Positions 23,757 to 32,186 are shown, numbered from the stretch's first letter. The stretch: DNA of 48,036 bases from an uncultured Candidatus Saccharibacteria bacterium (GCA_947302975.1 CAMYXA010000005.1:1-48036), one strand, 5' to 3'. Numbers and translations are program-made. The notes: generated from the sequence alone by a model not told the origin.

Positions 23757-23785
23757 TTGATTTTTTATGACGCTTATGCTATGAT
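23757..23785 (+). promoter_or_regulatory. Promoter of the 914-aa surface protein gene
   Basis: TTGATT (23757-23762), 17-bp spacer ending TATGC, TATGAT (23780-23785). Leader of about 35 nt with AAGGG (23816-23820) before the ATG. Confidence 0.85.
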
Positions 23786-23825
23786 TTTGGCAGAGTGATG
23801 GAGCATAATTTTAAGAAGGGAAATT

Positions 23826-26570
23826 ATGCTTTACAAAATAAACAATAACAGAAAAACCGGGATACTCGCTAGCGCGTTGGTATTTTTGGCTTCATTTAAT
23901 ATAACTGGTGCTGCTTTTGCAGAACCGGGCGTTTCGATTACGGACGCACAATGTACAAACACGTTCCAGGGTGTTGAGCGCACAGACTTCAATATTAATA
24001 TTGATGGTCTTAACATTACGACTGATGATGTTAAGCTCGAGGCTGTGGGCGATAAGCTGGTGTGTTCTATCACTATTAACAACAATACGGATGACATAGT
24101 CGAGGTCAATTCGGATTCTGCCACCCTTCCATCAAATGAACACATTTCTTATAGCCTCACTTCCAGCACGGGAAATACTATTGATATAGATGCCTTCAAA
24201 ACTTTCGTCTATACCATTCTATACACCGCTCCATATGCTGAGGCTCAGACCTTCGATAACACTCTTGAGATTAAACTTACGGCTGATGATGTTGTCGTTC
24301 CAAATACCGGTGCTATGACAACGGCGGAAACTGGCGGCAAGGAAATCGTTAATGTTGCCGAGACAGTTGCGATTGTCTTTGGCGTTGTGACTTTGATGGC
24401 GCTCGTGATGAAGAAATCTAGAAGGCAAGTTGTTTCTTTCGCGGCTCTTTCAATCCTGGCCTTGTCTGCCGCGAAGTTTTCGGCTAATGCTCTTCATATT
24501 GCAACCGTGACGGTGAACAATAAAATTATTGTTAGCACGGAAACCTTGGAGCCGTATACGGACGTTGATGTTTCTAATTTATATACCCTTACGTCGAACA
24601 TGCTGGACAATGGGTATGACAATGAGAGATTCCCGTACAACGTGTACGCCACGTCTTCTACATCGAATAATATTAATGTTTCTTCAGGCGACTTCGTAAG
24701 TAATGAGGTCACCTTCCTTATTGATCATGTCGATGCTTATAACCAATATCTTATTGATCTAACGAACAATGGTAGTACGGATGCTATGTATGTGGGGGCT
24801 CCGGTCATTACAGGCCTTACGGATGAGCAAAAAGAATTTATCCAGGTTGTTGCTACTTATGAATTTGGTACACCGATGCAGAGGGGTGACTTAATCCGTC
24901 CTGGCGAGATGAAACGTGTTCTTGTACGTGTCAAATATAAAGATGGTTACAGCGGGCCATTCCATACTGGCGAGGCGATTTCATTTAACCTTGAGTTCCC
25001 ATTCGTGAAGGCTAACTATTCTGCCAAGGAGGTGAATGATGGTGCCGGGTGGTTAAACATGAGACTTGGTTCGGCACCTATAGTTAGGACTCCAGACAAT
25101 ATTACCTATTATGATTCCAGAAGAGTTAAGCGTATTGAAAGCTATAACCCGCAATTCTCAAATCCGAGGAGTGATGGCGTAATAGTATCGTTCCAGGCGG
25201 CGGATGAACTAGATCTTAGCAACGCCGTGGAGATGGATTCTGGTGAAATGACTGAGGACTTGTCGATTATGCAGGACGGTTCTGTTGTTGCGTGGATTGA
25301 ACTGAATGAAGATGGGGAAGACTACGATGGTCCGTATAGTGATAAGAAATTCTATGACTACTACGTCTATTCTAAAACTGGTTCTGTAGTTGTAGATAGT
25401 TGTGACTATCTGTTTAATGAAACGTTTTCTTATGTCAATAAAATGGATCTACACGGTTTTGATTTGAATCGCTGTACGAGTGCCCATTTCATGTTTTCTG
25501 GTGTTGGCTATAGCGTTGATGGCTCGGTTCAGGCTCCGTTCGTGATTGATATGGGCGACTGGAAGGGTGAAAACCTATACTATGCTGGGGATATGTTCCT
25601 CCGTGCTGGGAATGGTAACACGGTTAGCGCTGAGATTGTCTTTAGTGAGAACTGGAACCCAATTAATTTGACCTTTGCTTCGTATATGTTCCATGAGTTT
25701 GGCAGCCATGCTGCGACTGTTACGGTTGACACAGAAGGTTGGCGATTAAATAACCTTATTGATGCAAGCTACATGTATGCTGACATCGGTGAATATAACC
25801 CAGATGGTACAGTCATTGTCAAGGCTAAGAATATGTATATGCCAAGAGTTAAGAACTTGAGCAATACATTCTTTGATGTTGGTGGATATGCACACGCTAA
25901 GCACGTAAATATTGACGCGGCCGGTTGGGAGTATGGCAATGTCCAGTCGATGTATAAAATGTTTGCTAATACCTGTACCGGTTCTGGGCGCTACACGGAT
26001 GCGACATGTGATGTGAAGTTTGATCTCAAGACTCATGGCGTTACTGATTTTTCCGATATGTTTAGCTGTACCGGTATGATGATTGGCGGGGAAGGGTTCA
26101 ACTTTGACGAATTTGACACATCGGCCGCTACAAATATGGATAGGCTATTCTATCAAGTGGATGCTAAAGCACTTGCTGACAGTGGCGTGCTTAGCAAGAT
26201 CGACTCGACGAATGTTACCAGCATGGAATCCATGTTCTATATCTTGTCTAACGTCACTAATGCAGAGACGGTTACACTAGATATGTCATTATTTGACACT
26301 TCGGATGTAACGAAGATGGCATACTTCCTTTCTGGAGTCGGAGGCGTAAAGAATCTCATTATCGATATGTCGAGCTTTGACTTTGGTAGCGTCACTGATC
26401 TTCCGTCTGGTTATTACACTAAGCTACTCAATCTGCCGCCAGAAATGGATAGTGTATTGATCTATGTGAAAGACCAGGCGGCGAAAGACTTCGTCATGGC
26501 GAATAGCTGGATTGAAGGTAACTACGGCGGGTACACTTATCTCACTGATGCTCAGGTCGTAATCAAGTAG
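23826..26570 (+). CDS. Large exported protein with BspA/DUF285-like repeats
   Basis: 914 aa. Signal peptide 1-32 (ends AAFA). A first exported domain of about 125 residues ends in VVVPNTGAMTTAE near 156-166, an LPxTG-like motif. A hydrophobic helix (about 176-195), KKSRRQ and a second hydrophobic segment ending KFSANA follow, so the middle looks like a wall-sorting tail fused to a second signal peptide. Residues about 225-440 form a second domain; the C-terminal half has repeats of the form NxxxMxxMF and FDTSxxTNMDRLF, DTSDVTKMAYF, typical of DUF285/BspA-like leucine-rich surface repeats. No C-terminal anchor. A role in contact with a host cell is plausible inference. Confidence 0.75.
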   Translation: MLYKINNNRKTGILASALVFLASFNITGAAFAEPGVSITDAQCTNTFQGVERTDFNINIDGLNITTDDVKLEAVGDKLVCSITINNNTDDIVEVNSDSATLPSNEHISYSLTSSTGNTIDIDAFKTFVYTILYTAPYAEAQTFDNTLEIKLTADDVVVPNTGAMTTAETGGKEIVNVAETVAIVFGVVTLMALVMKKSRRQVVSFAALSILALSAAKFSANALHIATVTVNNKIIVSTETLEPYTDVDVSNLYTLTSNMLDNGYDNERFPYNVYATSSTSNNINVSSGDFVSNEVTFLIDHVDAYNQYLIDLTNNGSTDAMYVGAPVITGLTDEQKEFIQVVATYEFGTPMQRGDLIRPGEMKRVLVRVKYKDGYSGPFHTGEAISFNLEFPFVKANYSAKEVNDGAGWLNMRLGSAPIVRTPDNITYYDSRRVKRIESYNPQFSNPRSDGVIVSFQAADELDLSNAVEMDSGEMTEDLSIMQDGSVVAWIELNEDGEDYDGPYSDKKFYDYYVYSKTGSVVVDSCDYLFNETFSYVNKMDLHGFDLNRCTSAHFMFSGVGYSVDGSVQAPFVIDMGDWKGENLYYAGDMFLRAGNGNTVSAEIVFSENWNPINLTFASYMFHEFGSHAATVTVDTEGWRLNNLIDASYMYADIGEYNPDGTVIVKAKNMYMPRVKNLSNTFFDVGGYAHAKHVNIDAAGWEYGNVQSMYKMFANTCTGSGRYTDATCDVKFDLKTHGVTDFSDMFSCTGMMIGGEGFNFDEFDTSAATNMDRLFYQVDAKALADSGVLSKIDSTNVTSMESMFYILSNVTNAETVTLDMSLFDTSDVTKMAYFLSGVGGVKNLIIDMSSFDFGSVTDLPSGYYTKLLNLPPEMDSVLIYVKDQAAKDFVMANSWIEGNYGGYTYLTDAQVVIK

Positions 26571-26576
26571 TTCCAC

Positions 26577-26620
26577 TTGAATAACTCGCTTATGCGCGGT
26601 AAAATTAGCATAAGCGAGTT
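26577..26620 (+). promoter_or_regulatory. Promoter embedded in a perfect 13-bp inverted repeat
   Basis: TTGAAT (26577-26582), 17-bp spacer, TAAAAT (26600-26605). The spacer and the region after the -10 form a perfect dyad: AACTCGCTTATGC (26583-26595) and GCATAAGCGAGTT (26608-26620), so the -10 sits in the loop. The dyad ends 2 nt before the next ATG and has TTTT at its 3' end. It may be an operator, a terminator for the upstream gene, or both. Confidence 0.75.
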
Positions 26621-26622
26621 TT

Positions 26623-28341
26623 ATGATGAAAAAAATAGGTCAGCTATTGATTTTAGGATTAGTCCTGTCCTTTGTCGGGGCTGATTCTGCATGGGCCGAT
26701 CCGTCTTCGACTATTGATATTGAAGTCGAAACGACACTTAGTCTCTCGCTCAGCCAGACTTTAGTTAATTTCAATTTATCGTCTGGTAGCTTCATGACGA
26801 GAAATATTTCTATTACCGGCATGACTAATAGTCCGGCCGGATATAGCATCAGTGTTAGGCCAACTGGGGAGACGGCTGGACTTAAGCATAACAGCGCATC
26901 GGTTAGCGCAGTTATTCCGGCGCTGAACGAGCCAGTGGCGGCGGCAGATTTCCCGGACAGTGGTTGGGGATATTCTGGAGAGGATACCGTGACAACTTAT
27001 AATCCGTTTTCTATCGAGAATACAAATGTTTTTGTGACGAACGAGAATGGTCAGGCGACGCACAAGTTTACAATTGGTATTAGTGTCGGTGATGAGCTCC
27101 CAGCTGGAGTTTATTCGAATGAGTTGATGTTTACGATGGTGGGAAATATTCCGCCAGAGCCGGAGCCGGCTGGAACGCAGGGTGGAAGTATTAATGAACC
27201 TGGTGGCTCGAACGCTGGGCGTGTCTATGCGGCTAATTCGCTCGAGAGAGCCTTTGAGATTGCTTATGTAAAGGCAAGAAAGCCGGTATATATTGAGGAT
27301 AGTTCCGCTACGCTTGGTTGGCGTCCAATGACGGATGCTGACGATGCTTCCGATAAAGAAATCCGTTTTGCTATTCAGGATATTGATTTGACGTTTGAAG
27401 AGAATGATACAACGAAAGACGTCTGCGCTTGGGTTACCGAAGGTACGGAAGCAAAGCTGCTGGATCTTAGGGATGGTAGGTCTTACTGGGTGGCTAAGCT
27501 TCAGGATGGCCATTGCTGGATGACTCAGAACCTAGACTATAACATCGTTGCTGGGGTTCCAATCACTTCAGAGATGACAAACCTGAAACAATTCGGAGTT
27601 GGCGCATATACAACAGAAAACGGATATGCCCAGGATGCAGTAACGGGAGTTATTTCTTGGACGCCAGCAAGTGGTGCGGGCACAATCGATGCTCAAGCTG
27701 CGGCTGCTGGAAATAGTTCTGGGTATATCACTGGATGGACAGGCAGCTATTACGTTCCGTCCTCTGCGGATCCGGGTGATTGGTATTGGAAGAGCCAACC
27801 ATTCTATCAGTCATCGGTTTGCGATACTGCGAGTTGTAATTATCTTGCCAAGTCAAACGCACTCTATGCTACCTATTTTGCAGAAACTCCGAGTGCTGCG
27901 ACAAATAACGAACACGGGCATGTGGGCAACTATTACGACTGGACAGCCGCTATCGCTACGAATGATTCTACAGCCTACGATGCGGCTACAAATGTAATCA
28001 ATAATCCGGGGAATTCAATCTGTCCTAAAGGTTGGAGGCTTCCTATTGGCTCAAACATAACTACTGGCGAGAACATGGATGAATTTACGCGCCTAAGAAA
28101 TCTTTATAATGGCGGGCTTACTAATAATAGTGAAAGCATTGAGGGGGCTCCGCTATACGTGGTTCGAGCTGGCGGCGTTGGAAGTGGTAGATTATACTCT
28201 GCAGGGAACAATGGCCAATACTGGTCTTCAACTCTCGGTAGTAGGTCTCACGTTTACGAGTTGTTCTTTACCTCAGGGAGTGTAACTACGTCTACCTCTA
28301 CTCGCGATTTCGGGTATTCAGTGCGTTGTGTATCTGAATAG
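26623..28341 (+). CDS. Exported protein with a C-terminal FISUMP-type domain
   Basis: 572 aa. Signal peptide (about 1-25, ending DSAWA). Residues about 26-180 form a Ser/Thr-rich beta domain, followed by a Pro/Glu/Gly linker (IPPEPEPAGTQGGS). The C-terminal part from about 285 (YWVAKLQDGHCWMTQNLDYN, ICPKGWRLP, GQYWSSTLGS, FGYSVRCVSE) matches the Fibrobacter succinogenes major paralogous (FISUMP) domain, found in surface proteins of unknown biochemical role. Four or more cysteines in this part may form disulfides. Start ATGATG at 26623; the leader would be only about 11 nt. Likely exported and cell-surface associated. Confidence 0.8.
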   Translation: MMKKIGQLLILGLVLSFVGADSAWADPSSTIDIEVETTLSLSLSQTLVNFNLSSGSFMTRNISITGMTNSPAGYSISVRPTGETAGLKHNSASVSAVIPALNEPVAAADFPDSGWGYSGEDTVTTYNPFSIENTNVFVTNENGQATHKFTIGISVGDELPAGVYSNELMFTMVGNIPPEPEPAGTQGGSINEPGGSNAGRVYAANSLERAFEIAYVKARKPVYIEDSSATLGWRPMTDADDASDKEIRFAIQDIDLTFEENDTTKDVCAWVTEGTEAKLLDLRDGRSYWVAKLQDGHCWMTQNLDYNIVAGVPITSEMTNLKQFGVGAYTTENGYAQDAVTGVISWTPASGAGTIDAQAAAAGNSSGYITGWTGSYYVPSSADPGDWYWKSQPFYQSSVCDTASCNYLAKSNALYATYFAETPSAATNNEHGHVGNYYDWTAAIATNDSTAYDAATNVINNPGNSICPKGWRLPIGSNITTGENMDEFTRLRNLYNGGLTNNSESIEGAPLYVVRAGGVGSGRLYSAGNNGQYWSSTLGSRSHVYELFFTSGSVTTSTSTRDFGYSVRCVSE

Positions 28342-28370
28342 GCTGTGGGTGCTGGAAAAATTGGAGAAAA

Positions 28371-28385
28371 TATGCTATATATAAT
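28371..28385 (+). promoter_or_regulatory. ileS leader promoter
   Basis: TATGC (28371-28375) followed by overlapping -10 candidates TATATA (28376-28381) and TATAAT (28380-28385). The extended -10 form matches others in the window. Predicted +1 about 28388-28393, right before the T-box Stem I. Confidence 0.7.
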
Positions 28386-28393
28386 ATATATAG

Positions 28394-28549
28394 CGTTTGA
28401 GTGGTTATCAGCCACGAGCTGGCGAAAGAACGGTTTTCCTAGTAGAATCGCCCGTGAATCTGCGTAAAAGACGAATTAAGGGCCGAGTAATCGGAAATTG
28501 GATGGTACCGCTCCGCATGAGTTCCAATGGTAAAACATTGGATTTTTTA
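28394..28549 (+). promoter_or_regulatory. T-box riboswitch (isoleucine) controlling ileS
   Basis: Stem I: CGTT (28394-28397) with AACG (28429-28432), then an internal loop whose 5' strand holds ATC (28407-28409, an Ile codon) followed by A, closed by GCCA/TGGC (28411-28414 with 28420-28423). Stem III: CCGA-GTAA-TCGG (28483-28494). Antiterminator: ATTGGA (28497-28502) with TCCAAT (28523-28528), a 7-nt bulge TGGTACC (28503-28509) and upper helix GCTC/GAGT. Terminator: TCCAATG (28523-28529) with CATTGGA (28536-28542), then six T. The two hairpins share TCCAAT, so they exclude each other. Uncharged tRNA-Ile would favour ileS transcription. Confidence 0.88.
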
Positions 28550-28565
28550 ATATAAAGGAGAAACC

Positions 28566-31469
28566 ATGAAATACAAGTCCGGTGAAAGACGCAGGGCGAT
28601 CGAATATGAAAAAGCCCTCGTGGAGTGGTGGAAAGAGAACCGCTGCTTCGAGAAATCGGTCGAGAATCGTCCGATTGATAATTCGTATGTTTTTTATGAC
28701 GGACCTCCGTTTATTACTGGTAACCCGCATCACGGTACCTTGCTTTCTTCAATCGTGAAGGATGCAGTGCCGCGTTTTTGGACGATGCGTGGAAAGCGCG
28801 TCGAGCGTCGTTGGGGTTGGGATTGTCATGGTCTCCCAGCTGAAAACTTTGTTGAAAAACAGCTCGGCATTACGGATCGTCGCGATATTGGTACAAAGAT
28901 CTCCCTTGAAAGTTATATCTTGAAAGCGCGTGAGTCGATGGTAGCAAATTCAGAAACATGGCGTGGTACGATTGATCGTATTGGTCGCTGGGTTGATTTT
29001 GATAACTGCTATCGCACGATGAATAAAGATTTCATGGAATCAGTGTGGTGGGCATTCAAGACCTTGTATGAAAAGGGGAAGATCTATGAAGGCCGCAAGG
29101 TTTTGATGTATGATATGAAGTTTGCTACTCCAGTCTCAAAGGCTGAGGTGACGATGGACAATGACGCCTATCAGGCGGTAACGGATCCGAGCGCCTACGT
29201 TAAGTTCAAGGCTGCGGATGAAGATTATTTCTTCCTTGCATGGACGACAACGCCATGGACTTTGCCAGCTAATATGTGTCTCGCGGTTAATCCGGAGATG
29301 GATTATGGGGTTTATGAGGTTGAAGGCGACAAACTTGTGGTTGCGCTTGAGCGTGCTAAAGTTTTGTTCCCAGAACTTAAGCCAGTGGTGGCTTATAAAG
29401 GTACGGCACTTGTGGGGAAGAAATATGAACCAATTCTGCCAGTGGCAGACAGCTTGTTTGATCTTGGTCTTAGGGGCGAAGATGGTACGATGCGTCGCGA
29501 TGAGACCTATACTGTGCTTGCTGGTGATTTCGTGTCTTCTGAAAATGGTACTGGAATTGTGCATATCGCGCCGGCCTATGGTGAAGACGACTACGCATTG
29601 GCACAGAAACACGCTGTGGACTTTGTAGATTGTCTCGATGAGAATGGCTACTATTTGCCAGAGATGAGAAAGACTTTGAATGACCTTGGCGTTCGTGATA
29701 CAGACGAAAATGGCATTCAAGTTTGGGCGGGGAATAAGTTTATCGCCAAGGTGCTCGAAGAGAGGGGGATTATCTTTAAGATTGAGTATATCCAGCATGA
29801 ATATCCATTCAATCCTCGTTCTAAGGAACGTATCATCTACCGCGCATTCCCGAGCTGGTTCTTTGATGTTGATGGCAGCAAGAGCTTGATGCTTGAAGAG
29901 AACGAGAATATTAACTGGTTCCCAGAGTACTTGAAACATGGCCGCTTTGCCAAGAATATTGAGGCGGCACCAGATTGGAACCTAAGCCGCGACCGTTTCT
30001 GGGCTACGGCAATGCCGGTCTGGAAGGGTGATAAAGGCTCAGTGAAGGTAGTGGGGTCTTATGATGAGCTTTATGAGCTATCTGGAGTACGTCTTGAAGA
30101 CTATCACCGCCCATGGGTGGATGAAATTGAATTTGATATCGATGGCGAGCATTTCAAGCGCATTGAGAAGGTTTTGGACTGTTGGTTTGAATCTGGCTCG
30201 ATGCCGTTTGCGCAGCTACATTATCCATTTGAGAACAAGGAGAAATTCGAGCAGAATTATCCGGCTGATTTTATCGTAGAATATGTGGGTCAGGTTCGTG
30301 CATGGTTCTATTATGTTCATTGCGTAAATACGGCACTATTTGGCCATAATGCGTATAAAAACGTGATTACGACTGGTACGCTTGCGGGAAATGACGGTCG
30401 CAAGATGAGTAAATCACTAGGGAATTATACGGATCCAAACGAGCTGATGGACAAGTATTCAGCTGATTCGCTACGTTTCCTTTTGCTTAGCTCGCCAGTT
30501 CTTGCTGGTGAAGACTTCGCGCTTCTCGATAAGGATGTCTCAGATACTGCACGCAAGCTTTCGATGATTTGGAACGTGTATGATTTCTTTACGACGTATG
30601 CTGAGGTTGAAGGTTGGGATTCTGAAAATGCCAAGCTAGAATTAAAGAATCCACTCGACGCTTGGATTGTGTCTAGAGTTTATCAACTCCGTGACGAGAT
30701 TACGGAGGGGATGGAGAAGTATGATATCCCGACGGCAGTTTCGGGAGTGCTACCATTCGTGGATGATTTGTCGAACTGGTTTGTGCGTCGTTCGCGCCGT
30801 CGTTTCTCAAAGAATGATGATGCTGCCGACAAGGAAGAAGCCTTCTCGACTTTGTATTTCGTCTTAGTGTATTTGAGTAAAATTATTGCACCATTCGTAC
30901 CATTCCTCGCAGAGGAGTTGTATCAGAAAATGACTCAGAGCGGCGAGTCGGTCCATCTTTTGGACTGGCCAGAAGCTGGTGCGATTGACACTGAAGTGCT
31001 TGAGGAAATGGCCCGTACGCGCGAGATTATCACCGAGGGACTTGCCCTTCGTATGCAGAAGTCTGATACTGAAGAACAAATTAAAGTTCGTCAGCCACTA
31101 TCCGAGATTACTTATGGCGGGGAAAAGCTTTCGGAATTCTATGAAGGTATCATTGCGGATGAGGTGAACGTTAAAAAAGTTACTCATGCGGATGCAATTT
31201 CTTTGAACAAAGAGCTCACGCCGGAACTTTTGGATGAGGGTTATACTCGCGAGTTGATTCGTGCTGTCCAGAATGCCCGTAAGAATGCTGGGCTCAACAT
31301 GAATGACCATATATTATTGTCTGTGTCCTGCAAAGTGCCAGAAGCGTTTTCTGACATGTTTATGGCGGAGGTGTTGGCGGATAGTGTGTCTGATAATGGT
31401 AACTATTCGTATGATGAGATCGTGAAGGTGAATGGGGAAAACGTCACGGTGTCGCTTGAAAGAGCGTAA
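28566..31469 (+). CDS. ileS: Isoleucyl-tRNA synthetase with unusual HIGH motif
   Basis: Charges tRNA-Ile; class I synthetase with an editing domain. 967 aa. N-terminal catalytic start YDGPPFITGNPHHGTLL: the HIGH tetrapeptide reads HHGT (55-58), its last His replaced by Thr. RRWGWDCHGLPAE follows; the CP1 editing region has FFLAWTTTPWTLPANMCLAV and GTGIVHIAPAYGEDDY. KMSKS is intact (DGRKMSKSLGN, K613). The C-terminus lacks the Cys-rich zinc finger of type 1 enzymes and looks like the archaeal/eukaryotic-like type 2 (KELTPELLDEGYTRELIRAV). SD AAGGAG 5 nt before the ATG. Controlled by the T-box leader. Confidence 0.95.
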   Translation: MKYKSGERRRAIEYEKALVEWWKENRCFEKSVENRPIDNSYVFYDGPPFITGNPHHGTLLSSIVKDAVPRFWTMRGKRVERRWGWDCHGLPAENFVEKQLGITDRRDIGTKISLESYILKARESMVANSETWRGTIDRIGRWVDFDNCYRTMNKDFMESVWWAFKTLYEKGKIYEGRKVLMYDMKFATPVSKAEVTMDNDAYQAVTDPSAYVKFKAADEDYFFLAWTTTPWTLPANMCLAVNPEMDYGVYEVEGDKLVVALERAKVLFPELKPVVAYKGTALVGKKYEPILPVADSLFDLGLRGEDGTMRRDETYTVLAGDFVSSENGTGIVHIAPAYGEDDYALAQKHAVDFVDCLDENGYYLPEMRKTLNDLGVRDTDENGIQVWAGNKFIAKVLEERGIIFKIEYIQHEYPFNPRSKERIIYRAFPSWFFDVDGSKSLMLEENENINWFPEYLKHGRFAKNIEAAPDWNLSRDRFWATAMPVWKGDKGSVKVVGSYDELYELSGVRLEDYHRPWVDEIEFDIDGEHFKRIEKVLDCWFESGSMPFAQLHYPFENKEKFEQNYPADFIVEYVGQVRAWFYYVHCVNTALFGHNAYKNVITTGTLAGNDGRKMSKSLGNYTDPNELMDKYSADSLRFLLLSSPVLAGEDFALLDKDVSDTARKLSMIWNVYDFFTTYAEVEGWDSENAKLELKNPLDAWIVSRVYQLRDEITEGMEKYDIPTAVSGVLPFVDDLSNWFVRRSRRRFSKNDDAADKEEAFSTLYFVLVYLSKIIAPFVPFLAEELYQKMTQSGESVHLLDWPEAGAIDTEVLEEMARTREIITEGLALRMQKSDTEEQIKVRQPLSEITYGGEKLSEFYEGIIADEVNVKKVTHADAISLNKELTPELLDEGYTRELIRAVQNARKNAGLNMNDHILLSVSCKVPEAFSDMFMAEVLADSVSDNGNYSYDEIVKVNGENVTVSLERA

Positions 31470-31490
31470 AGGGAATAAAAGACTAGCATA

Positions 31491-31647
31491 GCGAGTCTAG
31501 AAATGTTTCACATCGCGCGGTCATAATTCTTAACAACATGTTCGCGGGATAAAAAAGAAAAAGGAAGCTACCTTGCGGTAGCTTCTTTCTTTTTTATCCG
31601 GAAATGTTGTAAGAATTCCGGCTCGTTCAATATATTTCTAGCCTCGC
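31491..31647. repeat. 157-bp imperfect inverted repeat with terminator core
   Basis: Outer arms GCGAG-T-CTAGAAAT (31491-31504) and ATTTCTAG-C-CTCGC (31634-31647) match at 13 of 14 positions. Middle arms AATTCTTAACAACAT and ATGTTGTAAGAATT differ by one inserted base. The inner stem GGATAAAAAAGAAA...GAAGCTACC pairs with GGTAGCTTC...TTTTTTATCC around loop TTGC (31573-31576). The inner GGAAGCTACC-TTGC-GGTAGCTTC plus T-rich run can serve as ileS terminator, but the dyad is far longer than a terminator needs. No clear target-site duplication. Confidence 0.8.
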
Positions 31648-31683
31648 CGTGCCAGTTTTTTATTCATTTTTCTCTCTGTTAAT

Positions 31684-31746
31684 TTGACAAAAGTGCAAAA
31701 ATAAAGCATAATCAGTATTGACAAAAATGGCAAAGTGTGCTACTAT
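31684..31746 (+). promoter_or_regulatory. Two tandem strong promoters
   Basis: P1: TTGACA (31684-31689), 17-bp spacer, CATAAT (31707-31712). P2: TTGACA (31718-31723), 17-bp spacer ending GTGTGC, TACTAT (31741-31746). Both -35 boxes are consensus, 34 bp apart. They drive a leader of about 120 nt with GTTAG/CTAAC and TCCGAA/TTCGG pairings and an AAAGGA ribosome-binding site before a broken gene. Confidence 0.85.
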
Positions 31747-31873
31747 TAGGACAGTTAGGAAATAAATAAAAACTAACAAATTAAAAAAACAACTTGGCAC
31801 TTAATCCGAAAATAGAAAGGAGGATTCGGGAACAAGGTCAAGAAAAAACAAACAATAACAAAAGGAAAATAAA

Positions 31874-32112
31874 ATGAAATTCGAGGCATATAAGAATGAG
31901 GTCGATTACACTAGCCCAGACTACGTAAGCGATGAAGCACTCAAGAAGATCAAATCAGCTAAGGTTGGGATGAAGGTTCTCGACGTATTCCATATGTAGT
32001 TTTCCGGAAAGGTATCCAATGTAAGGAAATTTGAATACTAACTAACGGAAAGGATAAATATACCGATGTAGCGAAGCAAAGTTTCACCATATATTATTTA
32101 AGGGAATTATAA
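31874..32112 (+). pseudogene. Small broken gene: in-frame TAG plus frameshift
   Basis: An ATG at 31874 with AAAGGA about 8 nt upstream opens a 41-codon frame (MKFEAYKNEVDYTSPDYV... to VLDVFHM) ending at TAG 31997-31999. The same frame continues FSGKVSNVRKFEY to a TAA at 32039. From about 32035, a shift by one base continues ILTNGKDKYTDVAKQSF and TIYYLREL to a TAA at 32110-32112. The three pieces read as one protein of about 79 residues with natural-looking composition. I do not recognise the family. Either a decaying gene, assembly errors, or recoding; strong promoters upstream and a good terminator downstream suggest it was well expressed. Confidence 0.55.
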
Positions 32113-32157
32113 GCATAAGATAGAGAAAAGCTTTAGAAAAACAACCATAAATTACCT

Positions 32158-32186
32158 AAAAAACCGAACAATTAGTTCGGTTTTTT
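32158..32186 (+). terminator. Intrinsic terminator of the small-gene unit
   Basis: CCGAAC (32164-32169), loop AATTA, GTTCGG (32175-32180), six T, with an A-tract in front, so it could also work in reverse. The stretch 32113-32157 before it holds nothing I can recognise. Confidence 0.9.

Noticed and set aside
26596..26607. Invertible promoter flanked by the 13-bp inverted repeat
   Set aside because: The 12-bp interval is too short for a site-specific recombinase to invert, and no recombinase gene is near.
31502..31513. TGTTTCAC, half of a parS site
   Set aside because: The other half (GTGAAACA) is missing; the match is explained by chance inside the large inverted repeat, and parAB is 9 kb away.
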